Positions 57,292 through 64,000 of a stretch of 64,000 nucleotides of DNA are shown here, piece after piece. Source of the stretch: Pithys albifrons albifrons (lineage: Eukaryota > Chordata > Aves > Passeriformes > Thamnophilidae); the NCBI RefSeq assembly GCF_047495875.1, contig NC_092497.1, positions 27,657,889-27,721,888 of the forward strand, written 5' to 3'. The notes beneath the pieces were generated by a model, which was given only the letters and a program-made list of their open reading frames with translations, did not search any database and was not told the DNA's origin. A program made the translations under genes and the position numbers. The number at the start of each line of letters is the position of its first letter. The stretch's first letter is position 1.

Positions 57292-57807
57292 AGAGTCAAA
57301 AGAGCTATACTTAGAAATACAAGGGTATAAAATGTTTACTTTATTAGAATTGTCATTTCATAGGTTCAGAAATGACAAAAGCATTGCTGTCAACATTCAG
57401 TAAGCTTTTGAACCAAACATAATTAACCCTGAAAAGGTTCTCTGCAGTTTGGCAAATAGCCACAAAAGAATCACAGAAAAGAGTATCATGCTGGCTATAT
57501 TGGAATGGAGGGTGAATGAAGTACTGGGTCCCTTCCCACAAAACAGCAACCAGCTGGGTCTGTGGCATTTTGCTCATGCAGAGTACCCTAGTGATCTGTG
57601 AAGATCCCTCCTCCAGGAGGAACTGAGAAAGACACAGTAAGAAGACCAAGCTGACTGCTGTCTTCAGAGCCTGGACGTGCCAGGAGCGTTCATGACTTAG
57701 CTGATGGGCATTACCTCCCCTTCCTAAATCTTCTTTCCCACCCTCCCTGCTCCAGCCCTTTAAAAAGTGTATGAATACAACACTCTCATTCAATATTTCT
57801 GTTAATA

Positions 57808-58132
57808 AATCATGGAATCACAGATTCAAAATGGTTTGGGTTGGAAGGGACCTTTAAAAGTCATCTAGTCAAAACCCTCTGCAATGAGCAGGGACATCTC
57901 CAAGTAGATCAAGGTGCTCAGAGCCCTGTCCTACCTGACCATGAATGCTTCCAGGGCTGGAACACCTACCACCAGTTTGGGCAACCAGTTCTGGTGCTGC
58001 ACCACCACCATCATAAAAAATCTCTTCCTTACACCAACTCTGAATCTACCCTCAATTCAGTTTAAAACCGTCATTTTATTGCAATATGCTGTGCCCATCT
58101 TATTACTCCCTTTAAGTACTGAAAGGAAGTGA
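57808..58132 (-). mobile_element. CR1 LINE fragment, reverse
   Basis: AATCATGGAATCACAGATTC, then GGTTGGAAGGGACCTTTAAA and GACATCTCCAAGTAGATCAAG: the reverse of a CR1 3' region. Confidence 0.87.
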
Positions 58133-58804
58133 GAATTGATTAAAAATTAACAAAATTCAAAGAGGTTATGTATTAACCCTCATAAAAATCAAATAGCTTT
58201 GTTTTGGCCAGGAGAGGTAGATCCATATCTCAAACCTGCATCTTAATTTATTGGATTTGCTTATCCTGCTTGCATTTGACTTTTAAGAGAAAGGCATGAC
58301 AACTATTTCAGCTGGTGGCACTGGTAATGCACGACCTGTTCCACTCCAATGTGATGGCACTGGTATGAGGAAATGAAGATAAGCCCTTTGAGTGCTCTTA
58401 TGTGCTACACCCATCACCATAGGCAGAAAACACTTTCCCTAGTTGAAGTTTGTGCCACTCCTCAAAATAAGGAATTTAATTCCGCAGAAGCACAGCTTAG
58501 TTTTGCTGAGTAAGGAAGCAAAGATGGATGCAAAACGCTTCTATTCCAGCTCTTCCTCATTTGAGGAAATCTTTCCCCACCTTAGCTGTGCATTTTTTAA
58601 ATCTTGAAAGACATAATTTCCTGTTTATATTTCATCATCAGTGCCCCTCTTTAAAAGGAACACAAAGACAGTAGGCTGAATATACACTTAACCATGAAAA
58701 ACATGCACATTGACTGTGTGTCATTGACTGAGTGCAATTAACTTTTAAATGTAAATGAGTGAGTTCAGGAGAAAGGACTTCTTTCTACAACCTGTCATGA
58801 CACA

Positions 58805-58885
58805 GAAGACCTTGAGGTGCTGGAGTGTGTCTAAAGAAGGGCAGCAGAGCTGGTGAAGGGTCTGGATCACAAGTCCTGCCATTTT
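58805..58885 (+). mobile_element. Short CR1 fragment
   Basis: GAAGACCTTGAGGTGCTGGA, AAGAAGGGCAGCAGAGCTGG and TGAAGGGTCTGGATCACAAG follow the CR1 consensus. Truncated at both ends. Confidence 0.75.
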
Positions 58886-61800
58886 GGACAATAGTTAAAT
58901 GGTTAAGAACTATTTTCACTTGGAATCTAGCTCATTTTTTCTCCTCTGACATTTTATCATCGACAAACCTTCAGGTTTTTTAACAGCAGTAACTGGAAAA
59001 ATATTAAATATTGTGGAGTCTGCAGGAGTCCACCAGAAAGATGTTTAAAGTCGATTCCCTCTTCAGTTACATCTTAAGACTAATTTTTTAATCTCTTATG
59101 TTCTTGCACTGCTCTAGTTATAAACCAAATGTTGTGTACTTCTAAATCAGGCATCTTACATGAGTCTTTTTTTCCTTTGACCTTGTTATTCTTATGATCC
59201 AGATTTTCTGCCTAATCCTAAATTAGTCTAAGACCTCTATTCAGTACATTCATGATTGATACTATCTTAAATATTTGTTTTTTAATCCCCTCACCAACTT
59301 CTATACCACAGTTATTTGGATTGACACTTTTTTCCTTTTCTTTATTTTGTTGAGTATGTGTGTGTAACAGTGTTATCTCTCTTTTAATTTTCTAATACTT
59401 TCCAGCATCTGAGAATAACTGAAATAAAAATTAATGATGCATAGTATGGCTTATTAAACTTACTAAATTCTTGGATGTTGTTTATCTGATATGCTGATTT
59501 AAAAATATTTAGCTTTGATAGATGATATGTTAATATCTCTTTTTAGATACTGTTGGATTGAGAAGTATTTTCACCATGTGACTACACGATCTAGATGTCC
59601 TTTAAGAAAAGTGGCAAAATATTTATCGAACACTTTTCTTTCTCCTTCTTTCTTGTTTTTATTGAGTCTAGCATTTCCAGATAGTATAGACTATATAACA
59701 CAGTGGAAGTTAAATATTTTTGTTGTTTTTTTGGAACAAACTCTTGTTTATCACCCTCAGTTAAACTATCTGCATGTACTTTCCCTACCCTCTGTGTTTG
59801 CTTTTCTTATCAATCTCTTATAGTTTTTAACTTAAGGATGTATAGCCACTATTAAGAGAAGTCTTCCATTATGTCATTGGAGCCAGTTGTTTTCAGCTCC
59901 ATTCTCTGATTTAGTGAATAGGTGGCCTGGGCTGGTGATGTGTTGCTGCCTTAAGACTGAGATCTCATTCTCTATGCCTTCTCTGCCCTTAGTTTGGTAA
60001 TTCCTGTGCCTGGTGTTTGCCAGACCATGCAGCAAGCTGGTTCAGTTGGCCTAATTTAGCACAGGTACTTACCTAATTTTTTTCTGGATTTGATGTATGT
60101 CTGGTGGGTAAGTTGAATCACAAGCAGATATGATGCATGGCAGAGGGGGTAAAAGGTATGGTCAGTGAAGATGGAGAGCATGGCTCATGCCCTTTCACCT
60201 TGTTGAACTACTGAGCAAACTCACTCATTGTGAAGCTGCAGCCTAAGCCAGTTTGGTTGTGTTTAATTAGTGTAGGCATTTCAGTGATGGGATTATTGCT
60301 TTAAAACAAAACCAATCTAAAAGCTGATATTTTGTAGTACCATCTGTCCATACTATTTGAACCTGATTATTAACAACAGATACAATCAAGTAATGATATC
60401 TTGGTTGTCATTAATGTTGGGTTGTGCAGTCCATCCTGACAGCTTAAAATGACATATAATTTATGATTCTTTCTTTGGTGACTGCATTAGAGTGTGTTTA
60501 ATTTATATTTCTTTCTTTCCACAACCTGTATGCTCCAGTCCCCAATTCTGAGCTAATTTTTGGCACTATAAATGAATTGCCCATAATCTGCCCATAGCCA
60601 GCATGTGTGGGAGCTTCTGCAGAGTCTTAGACCTTCTTAGAGGAAAACATCTGCTGTACAAAAACACTGAATTTCTCAGCTTAGGAAAGTGTCATGCCAA
60701 AGGGAATGTCCAAGATTAGGATATTGCTGATAGCAGATCACTGGAATACTCTATATCTCAGTATATCTCTATATCTCTATACAGTATATCTCTAAATCAA
60801 GGTGTAAGCAGATTGTAAGTAGTTCTAATACAATCCTTACCAGCAGCCATGTGGTTTTCTGACTTAAAAGCAAACCTCAACAACAGCAAGAAAGTCTCAT
60901 GCAGTGTGCTTTATTTTCTAAGGGTGTCGTCAGTTTACTCACCATAGAAATACCCCCACATTATTTTTAACATATTCCTCACCTAGGCCCTATTGCTACT
61001 ATTGCCATAGTTGAGTTAGAGACATGATAGTGGAGTGTGCACTAAATGCTGACAGTTCCCTCTGCAGATCCAATTACATCTAGGGTGAACAATGAAATTT
61101 GTACTTGATGTGATCTAACATTCATTTGAATCATTACTTGAAAATGTCAGGTTAGATCTGGTTGTGTATCTGTTGCAAACATACAATTCATGTGTGTCTT
61201 TAAATATAGTTAATGACAACAGTAAAAATTAGAAAACATACCTTGTTGTGAGAAAGGTGAAGAATGCTTTGCTAAACTTTAGTGGTGGAGAAAGTATGGA
61301 ATGCTTTTAAAGGTCAAAGAGAACAGAAGATCCTATAACCAAGGGGAAGTATCCAAAAGAGACTTAACAAGAATTTTAACACAATTGGTAACCAATCTTT
61401 GGACTGTTCACTACGAACACTAACCAAGGTCTTAAAAATATTCTGTTTTCTTAATTCTAGAAAAAAACAAACGAAACCCAAAAAACGTACAAACAAACTG
61501 CAAACCAAACCAACAAACACAACACCACCCCCCCCGGCTCCCCCCCCACCCTTCAACAAACAAACCAACCAAACAAACATAAAAGAGCACAGGCTTTTGA
61601 ATGTAGTAGCAGTAGATTCCAAAAGTTAACACTTAACTTTTAAAGGGTTGATGCAGAAATCTGCCTTGTGTTCAGACTGTGTTGTGACTACTGTGACTGC
61701 ACAATGAAGACTTTACACTTTCTGTGTAAGTTATTGGTGCTGCTCGACATAAGAGCGAGATCTTAAGATTTGCTCCAGACACTAAAATAATGGCTTGTAG

Positions 61801-64000
61801 ACTATATTCAGTAGTTGAAATAATGAACACCTCTTGGATACTACTGTTCCTGCTGTGTGTTGAGACAGCCACCTTTACTGAAGACTTAAACAGGAAAATA
61901 GCTGAGCCTGTGGTCCCCTGGGCTGGGAAGGACGCCTTAAGGGTAAAACTCAGCACATTTTTTGCTTATAAACAGATGTTGGGGTAACTGTTACCACTTT
62001 AAGAAAAATGTAACATTTTTTGAAAGTTTCTTTTCAACTTGTTATGACAAAAGTTGACTTTTTCTAATCATCAGTAGCATAAAAACCAGGAGACTGGACC
62101 TTTGCTGCCTATGCAGGGATGAACTGCTTCCTGAAACACAGATTATGGTTTTACTCTTTTTGACCAAATCCAGGTTACTGTAGGACTATTTTAAGCTGGA
62201 TGATCACTGAGAGAAAAGACTAGAAGATGCTTTTTGCCAAGCCCCTCTCAATTCTAATGTGTATTTTTGTGGCATCTCTTGGGGATCAGCTGGCAAAAGC
62301 ACTACCACCTTAAGAAATCTAGAAAGGTTGCTCAGGAAAATGGGGGTAGAGATTCTGCACTTCTCTCTAGGGGAAACTTATCATTGCCTGTAAGCAAAGG
62401 CAGATACTTAGGTGAGCAGTGCTCCCCATGCTGAGCCAGCATTGAGTGCAGTAATGACAAATTCTAATCATACCTAGGTGGACAGACCAGCTCTTCTTAC
62501 AAGGGAAGACATCTCCCATGCTCTCCCATAGTGTTGAACTTTAGTTTTGAAAAGGTTGAGGTCTTCTCAAACATCTTGCAAAACTCCCAGGGTAGCTCTA
62601 ATGGTCCATCATCCTAATTTAATTTTTTATTTTCAACTTCTCTGTGGGAAAGTTGTGGCAAATACATATTCTCCCCATTATTCTGACAGGAACACTAGAG
62701 CCCACATTTGTTTTTCATTTGTGATTTCCTTCTTCTCTCCTGTGAGTGTAGTGTTTGCTCTATAATACCTAGAGAAACTATGCCAGAGGAAGTCTGTTCA
62801 TCTGAGGCAAAGTTTCTTATGTACAGCTTAAACTGAGAAATCTGCATTTTAGTCCTTAAATAAACCCAAATTTATTCTGTAATCTTAATATAAGCAGACA
62901 TCCAGATTCTTGTCTCTTATCAAGTGACTCAGAGCATGGAACAGTGATTTCAGCAGGGTGAAAGGTGTGTCAGCATCTGGCCCTTGGGAATAGACTGGTG
63001 AGACTGTAGAGGGATGTCAGCTGCAGAAATGGCAGACCATGGACTATGACACTACTCCCGTGGTAATGCAGATTCTCCAGCACTTACTGTGTGGTTGTCA
63101 ATCTAGGAATGGCTCATAAGCAAGAAGGGATTCAAGCATGTGTGCCAAGGGATTCTGACTGTGGAGGAGGAACTGAAGAATGAGATCAGGTGCTTAGGGG
63201 CTGAAAGTTATGTCTGTTCTTTGTCAAAATCTATAGTCCTGTAAGGAGCCAGAGAAAGAGAGTTCAACACAGGTGGAAGGTAAATAACAGTTTTTGAGTC
63301 TGGGTTGTGTTTTGGATTTTTTTTTCCCAAGTTGCACTAGTGCATCTTGCCTGGATGCAATGTCATCACTACTAACACTGGGGCAACCTTCATATTCCTG
63401 TATTAGTGATGACTATTCATCTAACCTACCAGTGACAGTAGTGGGAAGCAGAAGAGAAGGTTGTGGGTATTATATAAGTAGCTTATCTAATAGCAAAGCA
63501 GAAGGGGACATCTGGAGGGGAGAATCAGCAACTGTAAAAATGAACTGCTTCCTTAACCAGCCTGGAGAAACAATTCAGTCATCACTGAACACATTACCAC
63601 TGCTAACTTTCTGGAGCAGCCAACATGACTTAGGAAGTAAGAACTTCAAGAAGGCAGTTTGGGAGATTCTAAGAGGAAAAGTTGAATCATAATCAGAGTG
63701 GTGAAATTGTCAAGATTTATGGCATATGATTATTTAATTGTTATAAAAAACTGCTCAGCTTTATTACTTAGAACTAAGTTACAGCACAAGATGGTTGAAA
63801 ATAAATACAGCTAGGACAATGTCAAACAAAAATAATATTTTAGGTTACAATAACTAAAATAGCCATCCCAGATTTAAAAACAGAAATAATGGATACTGGG
63901 GCATTGAAAGCAGCTACAGAAAATGCAGAATTAAAGTATTAAGTGTCCAATAAGTAATCCAAAAGAGGCCTCTTGTGTTTTAAGATTACTTTATTCTTTT
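58886..64000. other. Unassigned intergenic sequence toward the window end
   Basis: No exon that I can support. In mammals FCHO2 lies on this side, but I find none of its coding sequence here, so its end is probably outside the window. An A/C-rich tract lies at about 61460-61575. The 132-codon open frame at 63294-63692 has no recognisable domain. Confidence 0.4.

Noticed and set aside
61399..61629. Proline/threonine/lysine-rich open frames
   Set aside because: Low-complexity A/C tract, likely a decayed repeat tail.
30233..64000. FCHO2 or FOXD1 coding sequence
   Set aside because: Neither the FCHO2 C-terminal region nor a forkhead domain is visible on either strand. Both probably lie outside the window.
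1..64000. CRISPR arrays, operons, prokaryotic signals
   Set aside because: The window is vertebrate. There are no regularly spaced repeats of CRISPR type and no compact gene clusters.

Overview
The window looks like bird nuclear DNA, most likely from a passerine and probably from the Z chromosome. The evidence is AT-rich vertebrate sequence with spliced genes, several CR1 LINE fragments (the main avian LINE), three SINEs with a tRNA-Ile-like head and a CR1-like tail (the TguSINE1 type known from passerines), and two spliced genes recognisable as TMEM171 and TMEM174. In mammals these two genes are neighbours between FCHO2 and FOXD1, a region that corresponds to the avian Z.

Layout. 1-9.3 kb is gene-poor. 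It holds one SINE, a diverged LTR and a 5S rRNA/tRNA-Gln-like pair of pseudogenes. 9,320-22,346 is a nested endogenous retrovirus complex. Element A (+ strand) carries gag-pro-pol and two LTRs. A second copy of the same family, element B (- strand, 12,550-18,967), sits inside the A pol gene and is flanked by a 5-bp duplication. B has apparently complete gag and pol reading frames. A pol is broken by the insertion and by two frameshifts. In both copies gag and pol share one frame and are separated by a single UAG followed by a stem-loop. No env is present. 22.3-29.4 kb holds no recognised gene but has an orphan CpG island near 26 kb. A probable solo LTR and a SINE lie at 29.4-30.2 kb.

31.3-53 kb is the gene region. 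TMEM174 (two coding exons, - strand) and TMEM171 (three coding exons, - strand, probably with a noncoding first exon in a CpG island at about 52.9 kb) are both reconstructed here with matching splice phases. Between them on the + strand is a set of coding-like exons (35.2-36.95 kb) that I cannot name. Two of its exons join in phase, but later parts need a frame change and cross a stop. TMEM171 intron 3 holds three CR1 fragments. 53-64 kb is upstream intergenic DNA with a long TTTTC microsatellite, a 5'-truncated RTE-type LINE with a 10-bp target duplication, and CR1 fragments.

TMEM171 and TMEM174 both encode small multi-pass membrane proteins whose cytoplasmic tails carry PPxY motifs, and their last exons share an SPPxYEE motif. 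They look like old tandem relatives. All gene names rest on recognition by eye, and no database search was run.
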